Shown: piece by piece, positions 1-9,036 of the stretch
Layout of the letters: each line of letters opens with the position of its first letter
Position numbering within the stretch: the first letter of the stretch is position 1
Source: Prevotella sp. P5-108
Lineage (GTDB): Bacteria > Bacteroidota > Bacteroidia > Bacteroidales > Bacteroidaceae
Assembly (NCBI RefSeq): GCF_002251385.1
Contig: NZ_NPJJ01000032.1
Coordinates: forward strand, 1 to 64,000
Length of the DNA stretch: 64,000 nt
Direction: 5' to 3'
The notes under the pieces: generated by a model
What the model was told of the DNA's origin: nothing
The model's database searches: none
Seen by the model: only the letters and a program-made list of their open reading frames with translations
Position numbers and translations under genes: made by a program

Positions 1-336
1 GGATTAAGGAATTCTCACGGTAAGACCATCTATCTTCCCAAAGATTCTCGATGGAAAACAACGAACCTGAGAAAATCTTAAATAATTTAAACTCCGGATA
101 GATGAGTGGTATACAATAAAACCACAACTCTATTTTTTGTTCCTTTTTCCTGCATCAGCGTGAGATATATGAAAAAAAACGGCTGAAGGAATATTTTAAA
201 CGCATCTATCATAAGGATTAAGGAATTCTCACGGTAAGACCATCTATCTTCCCAAAGATTCTCGATGGAAAACAACGAACCTGAGAAAATCTTAAATAAT
301 TTAAACTCCGGATAGATGAGTGGTATAAAATAAAAC
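1..336. repeat. Direct repeat of about 122 bp inside wzy
   Basis: Positions 1-113 are identical to 215-327; one mismatch follows and the match then runs to about 122/336. The units are offset by 214 bp, which is not a multiple of three. Sequence between and beyond the copies is unrelated, so this is not a simple tandem duplication of 214 bp. Copy two lies in frame in the polymerase-like gene. Copy one follows its truncated end and encodes the same peptide in another frame. It could be a real duplication or an assembly artefact at a contig end. Confidence 0.9.
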
Positions 337-683
337 ACCAAAAACAGATACGCTAATTTTTTTACAATATTTTGATGCGAAATCATAAACATATCTAATT
401 CTGAATACCCACAACGTTCTTTTATTGTTTTATTGGCCAATAGAAATGGAACGCATAAACAAATTATAAAAATTATGTATTTACTTATATAAACATTATC
501 TACTTGTGTGTAGGAAATTCCATATCCAGAATAGAAAAATACGCTGAAAAGCATAATTGCTATCAACAACCTAAATCGATAGTTTTCTATTCTATATATT
601 GCAAATGCTCCTACAAGCACAGTAACAAGTACTATAGTAAATAGCGCTACAGGATCAATATCGTATGACAACAAATATTCCAT
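87..683 (-). CDS. wzy: O-antigen polymerase-like membrane protein, 3' end disrupted
   Basis: The predicted 198-aa protein is very hydrophobic, with about five membrane segments (roughly residues 10-28, 36-55, 65-82, 108-125 and 165-180). It follows a flippase gene by one base, which is the usual place for a Wzy-type polymerase that links repeat units in the periplasm. Such polymerases are normally about 350-450 aa, so this one is truncated. The reading frame leaves the family-like sequence after about residue 187 and stops inside the repeated 122-bp block, whose other frame repeats residues encoded upstream (motif IYPEFKLF). Function is inferred from hydrophobicity and position only; Wzy proteins have little conserved sequence. 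Confidence 0.5.
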   Translation of the reverse strand: MEYLLSYDIDPVALFTIVLVTVLVGAFAIYRIENYRFRLLIAIMLFSVFFYSGYGISYTQVDNVYISKYIIFIICLCVPFLLANKTIKERCGYSELDMFMISHQNIVKKLAYLFLVFYFIPLIYPEFKLFKIFSGSLFSIENLWEDRWSYRENSLILMIDAFKIFLQPFFFIYLTLMQEKGTKNRVVVLLYTTHLSGV

Positions 684-684
684 A

Positions 685-2001
685 TTATTCTTTTGTGACT
701 AAAATATATTTTAGAAATAAAATTTGTCCTAATGCAAGAACTATATATGATAAGAAGAAAGCTATTGAAATTGAACTTGCTCCATATCCTTGGATTAAGC
801 AGACATAGCTAATGAATATAATAAGTACAGCCCACATAGCATTAAATGAAAAACCGACCCAAGTCTTAGCTTTACTTTGCAATGCAGCTCCTACAACATT
901 ACAAATTGCCGAAAAAATCGTAGACAAAGATAGAATAATTAATGTTGATTGGTTTTGGGTATAATCCTCGCCATATAGACTCATAATTTTTTTACTGAAT
1001 ATAGAAACAAATAGAGTTACAATGGCAGCAACAGTTACATTAATCAATACATTTATTTTGAACACTTTCCAATATGTGTCATTATTACTTGATGAAATAC
1101 TTGATAATATAGGTAGCACGATTTGTGAAATAGAAGCAGGAATAAACATTATTATTATTCTCCACTGATCAGCGACTTCATATATTGCGAGTTCCTCGAA
1201 ACTGGCAAACCGTGTTAACATAGCTCTAACTATAAAAAATGTGGGTGCGGTAATGCAAGAAGCTAAGGCTGCCGGTAAACTGAATTTATAAAGTAAGCTA
1301 ATATGCTCTCTAGATATACGGAATCTTACAATTATAATATTGACACTTCTAAATGACTTTTTTATAGATACCGCGTTTGTTAAAAATATCACAATATAGC
1401 CTAAACCAAATCCGAGAACTGCACCAAATACTCCCCAATAGTAAGCACCAATCAACATGAATACTGATTCTGCAATGCTTCCATACAAGGTATTTATAGC
1501 GATTGCCTTAAAATTTTCAAGTCCAGACAGAGTGCCATTCTGTGCTCCATTTATTATTGTAACAAATAATAATAACGCTCCAATGCGTAATGAAGGCGCA
1601 AGTTCCGGGCTTTTTAATATAAATGCAGCAATGTCGGATGAGAATATTAAAATTAAAAGAGTTATTATCAATCCTGTAAAAAATGCGAATCCATTTGTTA
1701 AGCAGTATATACTCGGAATTTTTTTTCTATCGCTTGCCATAAATTCCGAAATATACTTAGCAGCAGTGACACCCATGCCTGCAGATCCTACAGTTACAAA
1801 CAAATTTATAGTTGATCTTACAATGCCAAACTGTCCATATTCTTCCTTACTTAGAATATGTGCACATATTATACCTGATACGAGCACCAAGAATTTTGCA
1901 AATACAGAACCAGTTAAAGACCAGAATGCCCCGGACGCAATTCTTTTTCCTATTTTGTTATTTGCTATTTTTTTTATTAGTAATTTAAACCTTTTATTCA
2001 T
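685..2001 (-). CDS. wzx: Wzx-type polysaccharide flippase
   Basis: The 438-aa product is a polytopic membrane protein of the MATE/MVF-like polysaccharide transporter superfamily. The N-terminal signature (SGAFWSLTGSVFAK near 23-36, then KEEYGQFGIVRST near 52-64) is typical of Wzx flippases, which move undecaprenyl-linked repeat units across the inner membrane. Length and about 12-14 hydrophobic segments fit the family. It lies between an acyltransferase and the polymerase-like gene, all on the minus strand, and ends one base before the polymerase start. The gene is very AT-rich compared with the nucleotide-sugar genes upstream, as is common for laterally exchanged O-antigen genes. Confidence 0.85.
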   Translation of the reverse strand: MNKRFKLLIKKIANNKIGKRIASGAFWSLTGSVFAKFLVLVSGIICAHILSKEEYGQFGIVRSTINLFVTVGSAGMGVTAAKYISEFMASDRKKIPSIYCLTNGFAFFTGLIITLLILIFSSDIAAFILKSPELAPSLRIGALLLFVTIINGAQNGTLSGLENFKAIAINTLYGSIAESVFMLIGAYYWGVFGAVLGFGLGYIVIFLTNAVSIKKSFRSVNIIIVRFRISREHISLLYKFSLPAALASCITAPTFFIVRAMLTRFASFEELAIYEVADQWRIIIMFIPASISQIVLPILSSISSSNNDTYWKVFKINVLINVTVAAIVTLFVSIFSKKIMSLYGEDYTQNQSTLIILSLSTIFSAICNVVGAALQSKAKTWVGFSFNAMWAVLIIFISYVCLIQGYGASSISIAFFLSYIVLALGQILFLKYILVTKE

Positions 2002-2103
2002 GACAAAAATTAAAGACCATGTATTTATATAGCAGCCGGCTTACCTTAAGTTTTTAAGAATATCCTTTTGCAAAAAAACAACCGTCATGTCTTTGGCCTC
2101 AAC

Positions 2104-3084
2104 TTATTTTTTAGCTACAATACTCGTAACTTGAAACAATATAACGGCACTAATTAAAGATGCAAAGACAGCCAAAACACAATTTATCGGTGCGAACCCA
2201 GTTACATTCATTAACGTAAATGGACTTAGTATAAAAAGTAAATGTACAATGTAAAAATGGTACGAATATTTATCGCTCCAATTATATAAATAGTTGTATT
2301 TAATATTTGCAAGTATTATTTTTAATATTAGAAAAATAGAAAGTCCCAAAAATAGGTGAGCATATCTTACATATGCATTTACTAATGTTTGTGAAATCTC
2401 AATTCCATTATATTCCATATATCCTCTTATTACATTTAACACAATGCCGATTAGAATAAGGATTCCATCCATAATTACTGACTCTAACCTTGTCAAAGTT
2501 CTATAAAGGTCTGCAAGTACAAAGCCTATTATATAACATGCTATTCTATCAGGCAGAAAATATGATGACAACAAGAATCCTATTACCTGTACGAAAAGTA
2601 TCAACCCTATATAATATACAATCTTCGTAAGCATTTTCTTTTCTTTTATGCTATCACGAAAACTACATAAATAAGGAGTTAAGAAGTAGCAAAACAAAAT
2701 ATAACCAACAAACCACAAATGACCTAGCCCCTTTATTGTCCCTACGCAAAATAAAGACTTTATAACAGTTGAAACAGTTAGGATATCTCTGCAGAAAACA
2801 ACGTACATAATAATCGCAAAAACCAAAAACACATAATAAGAAGGTAATATTTTTCTTATCTGTTTCTTGAAAAAATCGATTGGATCATAGATTGTTTTCG
2901 ACGCATAGAGGAAGCCACTTATTATAAAGAAAATCTGCACGCCGACATTTAACCATCTACACAAAGGATTGTCATAATATTGAAATATGTGACAAGTGAC
3001 GATTAATAACATTGATATAAATCGAATTGCAGATATGGTAGAGGATTTTCCCCCCCCCATTTGATTTCTATAATTAATTCCCAT
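2104..3084 (-). CDS. Acyltransferase 3 family membrane O-acyltransferase with poly-G tract
   Basis: The 326-aa protein has the acyltransferase-3 (OafA/WecH-like) start: SAIRFISMLLIVTCH near 18-32 carries the conserved Arg and His, followed by VGVQIFFIISGFL. About ten hydrophobic segments follow. Members O-acetylate glycans such as O-antigens, using acetyl groups at the membrane. Codons 9-13 (ATG GGG GGG GGA AAA) contain a run of nine G on the coding strand (3050-3058). An indel there would shift the frame right after the start, so expression may be phase variable. A second ATG at 3060 overlaps the tract but is affected in the same way. AT-rich like the flippase. Confidence 0.85.
   Translation of the reverse strand: MGINYRNQMGGGKSSTISAIRFISMLLIVTCHIFQYYDNPLCRWLNVGVQIFFIISGFLYASKTIYDPIDFFKKQIRKILPSYYVFLVFAIIMYVVFCRDILTVSTVIKSLFCVGTIKGLGHLWFVGYILFCYFLTPYLCSFRDSIKEKKMLTKIVYYIGLILFVQVIGFLLSSYFLPDRIACYIIGFVLADLYRTLTRLESVIMDGILILIGIVLNVIRGYMEYNGIEISQTLVNAYVRYAHLFLGLSIFLILKIILANIKYNYLYNWSDKYSYHFYIVHLLFILSPFTLMNVTGFAPINCVLAVFASLISAVILFQVTSIVAKK
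3050..3058 (-). repeat. Homopolymer G9 tract at the start of an acyltransferase gene
   Basis: Nine consecutive C on the plus strand, read as G on the coding strand, begin at codon 9 of the acyltransferase. Short poly-G tracts near a start codon are classic slipped-strand contingency sites. In the sequenced state the gene is in frame (ON). Confidence 0.85.
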
Positions 3085-3169
3085 GTTATTTTATATAAAA
3101 ACTATTGAAGTGCGTGATGGTATCGCACCATAAGCATAATGCTCCACTTGTGCACGCACTAACCACTAA

Positions 3170-3480
3170 TTATTCAATTGTATTTCTTCCTTTTTTGTAT
3201 ACATAGACATATACAGAATTTTCTGATCCATTACCTAACTTATCTCCCATATCAAAACCTTCTGCATGCATCTACACTTCCAAATCTTTTGCACCTTGAA
3301 CAGTCTTTACTTTAACATAGTCAAAATATTCTGCGTTATGCTCTCTTTCTCGCCTTTCAATATGATTTGTTATTCCGCAATAATAACAACTGAAAGATTG
3401 AGGAATTAATCCGTCAGAGTTTTTACAGCACTTTTAGATATTTGACAGCATCCAATATGTCCATAAGAAAGAATTCCATT
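3170..3480 (-). pseudogene. Degenerate GIY-YIG nuclease-like gene
   Basis: Translating the minus strand downstream of wecC gives a recognisable small GIY-YIG-type reading: CCKNSDGLIPQSFSCYYCGI, then TNHIERREREHN, then YFDYVKVKTVQGAKDLEV. An in-frame TAG interrupts it, after which MHAEGFDMGDKLGNGSEN and VYVYVYKKGRNTIE lead to a TAA at 3170-3172. A second stop (TAA) lies upstream of KCCKNS, with coding-like residues before it. The YYCGIT...N...RR..EHN pattern fits the GIY-YIG fold. At least two stops and no credible start indicate a dead gene. It sits inside the polysaccharide locus between wecC and the acyltransferase and has nothing to do with glycan synthesis. Confidence 0.65.
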
Positions 3481-3489
3481 GTCTCATTT

Positions 3490-4713
3490 TTAGATATGAT
3501 ATACACCCTCAAGAGGACAGATGTTGAAGCAATCGAGCACAACCTTGCCTTTCAATTTATCCCAGTTCTGCTTAATATGATCGTGCTTAACCATGATTAC
3601 TACCATATCTACATCTGCAAGGAACTCATCGAATGAGTCGTATTGGTTTTCAGCAATCTTGTTACCTTCAAGGAATGGATCATAACACTTGAGAGGACGT
3701 GCCAAGTGGCGCTCCTGAAGTTCAAGCATCTGGAGGGTTGGTGACTCGCGATAGTCGTCAACATTCTCCTTGTAGGTGAGTCCATAGAGGCCTACCTTAC
3801 GGTTGTTATCAATGTTGTTCTCCTTCATAATCTCATGGATGCGATTAAGAACGAACTCTGGTTGGCTATCGTTGGTTTTCATAGACTCATCGATAACCTT
3901 AGCAAGACGTGGGTAGTCGCCAACGAGGAACCAAGGGTCAACAGAAATGCAATGACCACCTACGCCAGGACCAGGCTGGAGGATGTTTACGCGAGGATGC
4001 ATGTTGCAGATCTTAATAATTTCGTAAACATCCATATTGTCATGACGGCAGATACGAGCGAGTTCGTTAGCGAAGGCAATATTGACAGCACGGAAAGTAT
4101 TCTCTACAACCTTAGTCATCTCTGCAGAACGGATGTCGGTTACGACGATTTCTCCCTGACAGAATGAGGAATAGTACTGCTTTACTTTCTCACCAATCTC
4201 CTTAGAGTCTGCACCGATAGTACGATTGTTGTGAAGAAGTTCATATACCATGTTTCCTGGAATGATACGCTCCGGAGCATGAACAAGGTGTAAATCCTCA
4301 CCAATCTTGAAGCCATTAGCTTCGACTACAGGACGGACGAAATTGTCCATAGTACCAGGACTAACAGTTGATTCGATAACAACGGTTGCACCCTTAGGGC
4401 AAATCTTCATTACCTCCTTAACTGCTGCCACTACATAGCAAGCATCAACTTTTTTTGAGAACTTGTCATAAGGAGTAGGAACAGATACTATATACATGTC
4501 TGTCTTCTGATACTCTGTAGTAAATTTGATACCGGCCTTAACTGCATCTTGGAAGAGTTCGTCAAGACCATCCTCCTTAAAAGTGGTGCGACCAGCGTTG
4601 AGAGTGTCGACAAGTTTCTTGTTATAGTCAGTACCAACTACCTCTACACCATGAGAGGCCATCATAAGGGCTGTAGGGAGTCCTATATAGCCCAAACCAA
4701 TTACGTTAATCAT
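3490..4713 (-). CDS. wecC: UDP-N-acetyl-D-mannosaminuronate dehydrogenase
   Basis: This 407-aa nucleotide-sugar dehydrogenase oxidises UDP-ManNAc to UDP-ManNAcA with NAD+. It has an N-terminal Rossmann motif (VIGLGYIGLPTALMMASHG, 4-22), a conserved Lys in AEMTKVVENTFR near 201, and the catalytic Cys255 in GPGVGGHCISVDPWF. The HCISVDPWF form and overall length match WecC rather than UDP-glucose dehydrogenases, which have GYCLPKD. The gene directly follows wecB (55-bp gap), giving the two-step route from UDP-GlcNAc to UDP-ManNAcA. The product would be a building block for the surface polysaccharide of this locus. Confidence 0.92.
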   Translation of the reverse strand: MINVIGLGYIGLPTALMMASHGVEVVGTDYNKKLVDTLNAGRTTFKEDGLDELFQDAVKAGIKFTTEYQKTDMYIVSVPTPYDKFSKKVDACYVVAAVKEVMKICPKGATVVIESTVSPGTMDNFVRPVVEANGFKIGEDLHLVHAPERIIPGNMVYELLHNNRTIGADSKEIGEKVKQYYSSFCQGEIVVTDIRSAEMTKVVENTFRAVNIAFANELARICRHDNMDVYEIIKICNMHPRVNILQPGPGVGGHCISVDPWFLVGDYPRLAKVIDESMKTNDSQPEFVLNRIHEIMKENNIDNNRKVGLYGLTYKENVDDYRESPTLQMLELQERHLARPLKCYDPFLEGNKIAENQYDSFDEFLADVDMVVIMVKHDHIKQNWDKLKGKVVLDCFNICPLEGVYHI

Positions 4714-4768
4714 AATTCTTACGCTAAAATAATATAATAATAATTGCTTCTACTTAAATTCATTGGGA

Positions 4769-5944
4769 TTAGCAAACATCATAGCGGTCTGTTCCCTTGC
4801 CTGCAAGAATCTCTACAATCCGGCGGCAAGCCTGTCCGTCGCCATAAGGATTGACTGCCTGCGACATCTTAGCGTATGCCTCGACATCATCAAGAAGGGT
4901 GCTAACCTCGTTCATAATCTTTTCATAATCGGTACCTACAAGATGTACGGTACCTGACTTGAGAGCCTCGGGACGCTCGGTGGTATCACGCATTACGAGT
5001 ACGGGCTTGCCAAGACCTGGGGCTTCTTCCTGAATGCCACCTGAATCAGTGAGAACGATGGCCGCCTTAGACATAAGATGCACAAACTCCAGATACTGCA
5101 ATGGCTCTATGAAGAAGAAATTAGGGCGAGTCAAGTCCTCACCAAATACTTCATGAATAGGCTTACGCACATTGGGATTAAGGTGCATAGGATAGACGAA
5201 ATCAACATCAGGATACTTCTCCGAGAGGTCCTTCATGGCAGTTACCATACGGATAAATCCATCACCAAAATTCTCACGGCGATGTCCGGTAATCAGCACT
5301 AACTTCTTGCCATGGTCAAGACGAGCAACATCATAACCAGCCTGAAAAAGAATCTCGTCCTGCTCCTTGGCAAGTGCTGCATCATTGTTGAGCTTGTCAA
5401 CAACCATATGCAATGCATCTATTACGGTATTACCCGTAACATAAACCTTACCATGAGCCTTCTCTTCGAGCAAATTCTTTTCTGACAATGGTGTCGGAGC
5501 AAAGTTATACTCGGCAACACGCCCTGTTATCTGACGATTCATCTCTTCGGGCCAGGGGCTATAAATATTATGGGTGCGCAATCCAGCCTCTACGTGACCG
5601 ACTGGAATCTGCTGATAGAAAGCAGCAAGGGCAGATGCTGTTGACGTAGTAGTATCGCCATGCACCAGCACGACATCAGGCTTGCATTCCTTAAATACAT
5701 CACGCATACCAGTAAGAACACGAGCTGTCACGTCATACAAGTCCTGTCCTTGTTTCATGATATTCAAATCATAGTCAGGTTTCACATCAAAAATAGTTAG
5801 CACTTGGTCAAGCATTTCACGATGCTGCCCTGTCACACACACTACGGTTTTAAAATCTTCCGTATGTTTCTGGAACTCCTTGACAAGAGGACACATCTTA
5901 ATAGCCTCTGGACGGGTTCCGAATACAAGCATTACTGTTTTCAT
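4769..5944 (-). CDS. wecB: UDP-N-acetylglucosamine 2-epimerase (non-hydrolysing)
   Basis: The 391-aa protein interconverts UDP-GlcNAc and UDP-ManNAc in the cytoplasm. Family signatures are clear: FGTRPEAIKMCPLV (8-21), HGDTTT with Asp97, HVEAGLRT with Glu119, GHRRENFG near 213-220 and DSGGIQEEAPGLGKPVLV near 300. Length is standard for the non-hydrolysing family. It lies immediately upstream of wecC in the same direction and supplies its substrate. Confidence 0.94.
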   Translation of the reverse strand: MKTVMLVFGTRPEAIKMCPLVKEFQKHTEDFKTVVCVTGQHREMLDQVLTIFDVKPDYDLNIMKQGQDLYDVTARVLTGMRDVFKECKPDVVLVHGDTTTSTASALAAFYQQIPVGHVEAGLRTHNIYSPWPEEMNRQITGRVAEYNFAPTPLSEKNLLEEKAHGKVYVTGNTVIDALHMVVDKLNNDAALAKEQDEILFQAGYDVARLDHGKKLVLITGHRRENFGDGFIRMVTAMKDLSEKYPDVDFVYPMHLNPNVRKPIHEVFGEDLTRPNFFFIEPLQYLEFVHLMSKAAIVLTDSGGIQEEAPGLGKPVLVMRDTTERPEALKSGTVHLVGTDYEKIMNEVSTLLDDVEAYAKMSQAVNPYGDGQACRRIVEILAGKGTDRYDVC

Positions 5945-6027
5945 ATTATATTGACAATGTGTTTACATGTTGTATAATTATGGTTTATCTTCCTAAAGAC
6001 ACCATTTCCATCATCCTCTCCCTAAAC

Positions 6028-7083
6028 CTATTTGTAATATCCAGCATACCACTCAGCAAATCTCCTCAAGCCTTCTCTCAAGCTGGTATTGGGCTTGAAG
6101 CCGAAGTCCTTCTCTAATGGGGTTGTATCAGCATAAGTTACTGGTACATCACCGGGCTGCATAGGTACAAGTTCCTTATGAGATTCAAAGTCATAGTCTT
6201 TAGGGAGAACTCCTGCACGGACCAGCTCTTCCTGCAGGATGGTCACAAAGTCGAGGAGGTTTTCGGGCGAGTTGTTGCCGATGTTGTACACCTTGTATGG
6301 TGGGATGGGCAGTCCGTCCTCGCCGTTCTGCTTCTCAGGGGCGTGCTGCATGATGCGCACCACTCCCTCCACGATATCGTCAACATAGGTGAAGTCGCGC
6401 TTGCAGTTGCCATAGTTGAAAATCTTGATGGTCTCGCCTTTCACCAGTTTGTTGGTAAAGCCGAAGTAAGCCATGTCGGGACGACCGGCGGGGCCATAGA
6501 CGGTAAAGAAGCGGAGGCCGGTCGAGGGGATGTTGTAGAGCTTCGAGTAGGCATGGGCCATCAGCTCGTTGCTCTTCTTCGTGGCGGCGTAGAGGCTTAC
6601 GGGGTTGTCCACCTTGTCGTCTGTCGAATAGGGCACCTTCTTGTTGCTGCCATAGACGGAAGAGGATGAGGCATAGACCAGATGTTCCACTTCGTGGTGG
6701 CGGCACGCCTCGAGGATGTTGTAGAAACCGATGAGGTTACTCTGGATATAGGCGTCTGGATTGGTGATGCTGTAGCGCACGCCTGCCTGGGCGGCGAGGT
6801 TGACGACTACGGATATATGGTTGTGCGTGAAGATGTCCTCCACGGCTGCCTTGTCGGCGATGGAGGCATGGACGAAGGTCCAGTCGCGCTGCAGCGACTC
6901 TATATCCTTCAGGCGTTCATACTTGATGTTGACATCATAGTAGTCGGTGATGCTGTCGATGCCGATCACCTTGATGTCCTTGACATCATGGAACAGGCGC
7001 TTGACAAGGTTGCTGCCGATAAAGCCGGCGGCGCCTGTGACGAGGACGGTCTTGCCCTCGAGGATTACATTGTATTCTACCAT
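6028..7083 (-). CDS. UDP-glucuronate 4-epimerase-like NAD-dependent epimerase
   Basis: The 351-aa protein is an extended short-chain dehydrogenase/epimerase with the NAD motif VTGAAGFIGSN (15-25), a Ser-rich strand SSSSVYGSNKKVPY and the catalytic pair Tyr165/Lys169 in SLYAATKKSNE. The RYSITNPDAYIQSNLIGF segment and RFFTVYGPAGRPDMA resemble CapI/LspL-type UDP-GlcA 4-epimerases, which make UDP-GalA. The neighbouring UDP-glucose 6-dehydrogenase would provide UDP-GlcA. Codon use becomes more GC-rich from about 6200 into the gene and upstream, while the 3' end resembles wecB. The gene may therefore span an old recombination junction. The substrate is inferred; the fold is certain. Confidence 0.82.
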   Translation of the reverse strand: MVEYNVILEGKTVLVTGAAGFIGSNLVKRLFHDVKDIKVIGIDSITDYYDVNIKYERLKDIESLQRDWTFVHASIADKAAVEDIFTHNHISVVVNLAAQAGVRYSITNPDAYIQSNLIGFYNILEACRHHEVEHLVYASSSSVYGSNKKVPYSTDDKVDNPVSLYAATKKSNELMAHAYSKLYNIPSTGLRFFTVYGPAGRPDMAYFGFTNKLVKGETIKIFNYGNCKRDFTYVDDIVEGVVRIMQHAPEKQNGEDGLPIPPYKVYNIGNNSPENLLDFVTILQEELVRAGVLPKDYDFESHKELVPMQPGDVPVTYADTTPLEKDFGFKPNTSLREGLRRFAEWYAGYYK

Positions 7084-7089
7084 TGCTGT

Positions 7090-7827
7090 TTACTTGACGA
7101 TTCCAGGATATTGTTGTTGTACTTCCTCATAGCTCTGCAGATTGCCGATGTCATAGCGGCGGCCGGGCATCTCCATGGCATGGACGGCGGTATGGCGGCA
7201 GAGCCAGGCGATGAAGCTGCCGGGGGCGTCGGTGCCGCAGCCGTCGGCGATGGCTGCAGGGATGCGGGCGGCATCTTCAGCGGTGTAGTAGTAGAAGGGC
7301 GGGCACACCCAGTGGCTCTTGGGCTGGGCGGGCTTCTCCTCCATGGACATGATGCGGTCATTGTCGTCGATTTCGAGCACGCCGCACTTGTGGAGGCGTT
7401 CATCATTAGGTTCTTCGAAGCGCATCACGCAGCTGGTACGCTTGGCGTCGGCATAGCGCACGAAGTGCTGCAGACTGAAGTCGAGCACATTGTCGCCGGC
7501 GATGACGAGCATGTCGCCTGTAAGGCCGAGGCTGTCCACGGCAAAGCGGATGTCGCACACGGCGCCGAGGCGGGTCTCATTGGTCGACGTGCCGTCATCG
7601 ACCACGGTGACCTTCTGGCGTTTGCCTGCCGCCCACTCCTGGAAGTGGTGGGCAAACTTGTGGTTGCTGATTACGATGTATTCGTCGACAAGGCCGGCGC
7701 CGTCGATGTCGTCGACGAGCCAGTCCAGGATGGTCTTGTCCTGCACCTTGAGGAGGGGCTTGGGGAAGTTTTCGGTCAGGGGATAGAGCCGGGTGGCATA
7801 GCCTGCCGCAAGAATAAGACACTTCAT
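7090..7827 (-). CDS. Sugar-1-phosphate nucleotidyltransferase
   Basis: The start at 7827 gives a 245-aa protein beginning MKCLILAAGYATRLYPLT, the nucleotide-binding motif of the NTP_transferase family, followed by FPKPLLKV. An upstream reading extension is rejected because it is arginine/proline-rich out-of-frame galactokinase sequence. VIAGDNVLDFSL (near 95-106) carries the metal-binding Asp, and SMEEKPAQPKS is another family motif. It is sandwiched between a galacturonokinase-like gene and an epimerase. The likely job is converting a sugar-1-phosphate, perhaps GalA-1-P, into its UDP (or other NDP) sugar. It is shorter than GalU or RmlA. The specificity is inference. Confidence 0.82.
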   Translation of the reverse strand: MKCLILAAGYATRLYPLTENFPKPLLKVQDKTILDWLVDDIDGAGLVDEYIVISNHKFAHHFQEWAAGKRQKVTVVDDGTSTNETRLGAVCDIRFAVDSLGLTGDMLVIAGDNVLDFSLQHFVRYADAKRTSCVMRFEEPNDERLHKCGVLEIDDNDRIMSMEEKPAQPKSHWVCPPFYYYTAEDAARIPAAIADGCGTDAPGSFIAWLCRHTAVHAMEMPGRRYDIGNLQSYEEVQQQYPGIVK

Positions 7828-7838
7828 TGTTGTTTTCT

Positions 7839-9014
7839 TTAGAGGATTAGGCCGTCGGCGCTGTGGCAGACGACGTACTGGTATTTGCCCTTGAGCTGGG
7901 GGAAGGCGCGCAGGTACTGTTCTTCCACCTGGCGCCCGATGCTCTCGCTGTAGGCGGGGTCGATGAGGGCCATGCAGCATCCCTTGAAACCGGCGCCGGA
8001 GAAGCGGCCGCCGTAGATGCCGTCGGTATGGGTCATGATGTCGTAGAGGGTCTTCAGTTCGGGTGAGCCGGTCTCGTAGTTGTAGATGCTCGAGTGGCCG
8101 CTCTCGAAGCTCAGACGGCCGAAGGAGTCGAGGTCGCCGCGGCGCCAGGCTTCGGCGCCCTGTTCCACGCGGGCGAACTCGGTGTACCAGTGTTCGGCTC
8201 GCTTGGCCCAGTTCTCGGGCAGGCGGTGGCGGTACTCGAGGAACACCTCGACGGGGACCTCACGCAGGTGGGTATCGCCGAACTTGCCGTACTCCATGCC
8301 GGCGAAGGCCTTGAGGGCGTAGGCGGCGCTGCGGCACTCGTCCACGCGCATGTTGAACTTGCTGCCGGCGAGGGTGCGCTCCACACCGCTGAAGAAGATG
8401 GCTATGGCGTAGGGCTTCATCGCGGGATGGGTGGGGATGAGCTCATAGTGGTCGTCGAGGGTGTCGAGGTAGAGCAGATGGTCCTTACGCGAGAAGAGCT
8501 CGCAGCTCTGGTCGAGCTTGCCGGAGCTTACGCCCACATAGCGGTTCTCCACAGCCACGGCCATCTCTATCATCTCGAGGTCGGTGAGGCTGATGCCGTT
8601 CACACGGCAGAGGGCGCTGAGGTAGACGAGCGTCACGGCTGCCGATGACGACAGGCCGCCGATGGGCAGGGTGCCCTGGATGACACCGCAGAGGCCGACG
8701 CTGAGCGGATGGCGCATGCCGAGCTCGAGGGTGGCGCCGCGCAGGTAGTCGGCCCAGTCGTTCTGGCGCACCTCGGGCACGCTGTGGATGTGCCACTGGG
8801 CGCGCTTGTCAAACTGGAGCGAACAGAGCTCGATGACGCCGTTGTGCTTGGGTTTGTAGGCAAGATGGATGCCGCGGTCGATGGCCAGGCCGGTAATCTT
8901 GCCCAACTGGTGGTCGCTGTGGGCGCCGATGGGGCACACGCGGTAAGGACAGAAGGCCATGCCTTCGGGATCCTTATGGTAGAGTTCAAAGAACTTCTCT
9001 TCACATTGTAGCAT
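7839..9014 (-). CDS. GHMP sugar kinase, galacturonokinase-like
   Basis: This 391-aa GHMP kinase would be annotated galactokinase by default, but its first motif is YRVCPIGAHSDHQ (24-36), not the galactokinase GRxNLIGEHTDY. From memory, plant galacturonokinase has a near-identical motif (YRICPLGAHIDHQ), and the AKRAEH and IYNYETGSPEL segments also look close to that enzyme. GGLSSSAA (119-126) is the ATP loop, Asp166 in GKLDQS is the likely catalytic base, and GGRFSGAGFKGC is motif 3. It would phosphorylate D-galacturonate at C1 for the adjacent nucleotidyltransferase. It ends 11 bp before that gene. True galactokinase activity remains possible. Confidence 0.75.
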   Translation of the reverse strand: MLQCEEKFFELYHKDPEGMAFCPYRVCPIGAHSDHQLGKITGLAIDRGIHLAYKPKHNGVIELCSLQFDKRAQWHIHSVPEVRQNDWADYLRGATLELGMRHPLSVGLCGVIQGTLPIGGLSSSAAVTLVYLSALCRVNGISLTDLEMIEMAVAVENRYVGVSSGKLDQSCELFSRKDHLLYLDTLDDHYELIPTHPAMKPYAIAIFFSGVERTLAGSKFNMRVDECRSAAYALKAFAGMEYGKFGDTHLREVPVEVFLEYRHRLPENWAKRAEHWYTEFARVEQGAEAWRRGDLDSFGRLSFESGHSSIYNYETGSPELKTLYDIMTHTDGIYGGRFSGAGFKGCCMALIDPAYSESIGRQVEEQYLRAFPQLKGKYQYVVCHSADGLIL

Positions 9015-9036
9015 AGTCGTTGCGGGGGTTATGGGG

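Noticed and set aside
6682-7842. 386-codon plus-strand open frame
   Set aside because: It is the antisense of the epimerase and nucleotidyltransferase genes in GC-rich DNA, which lacks stop codons on the opposite strand; no family features.
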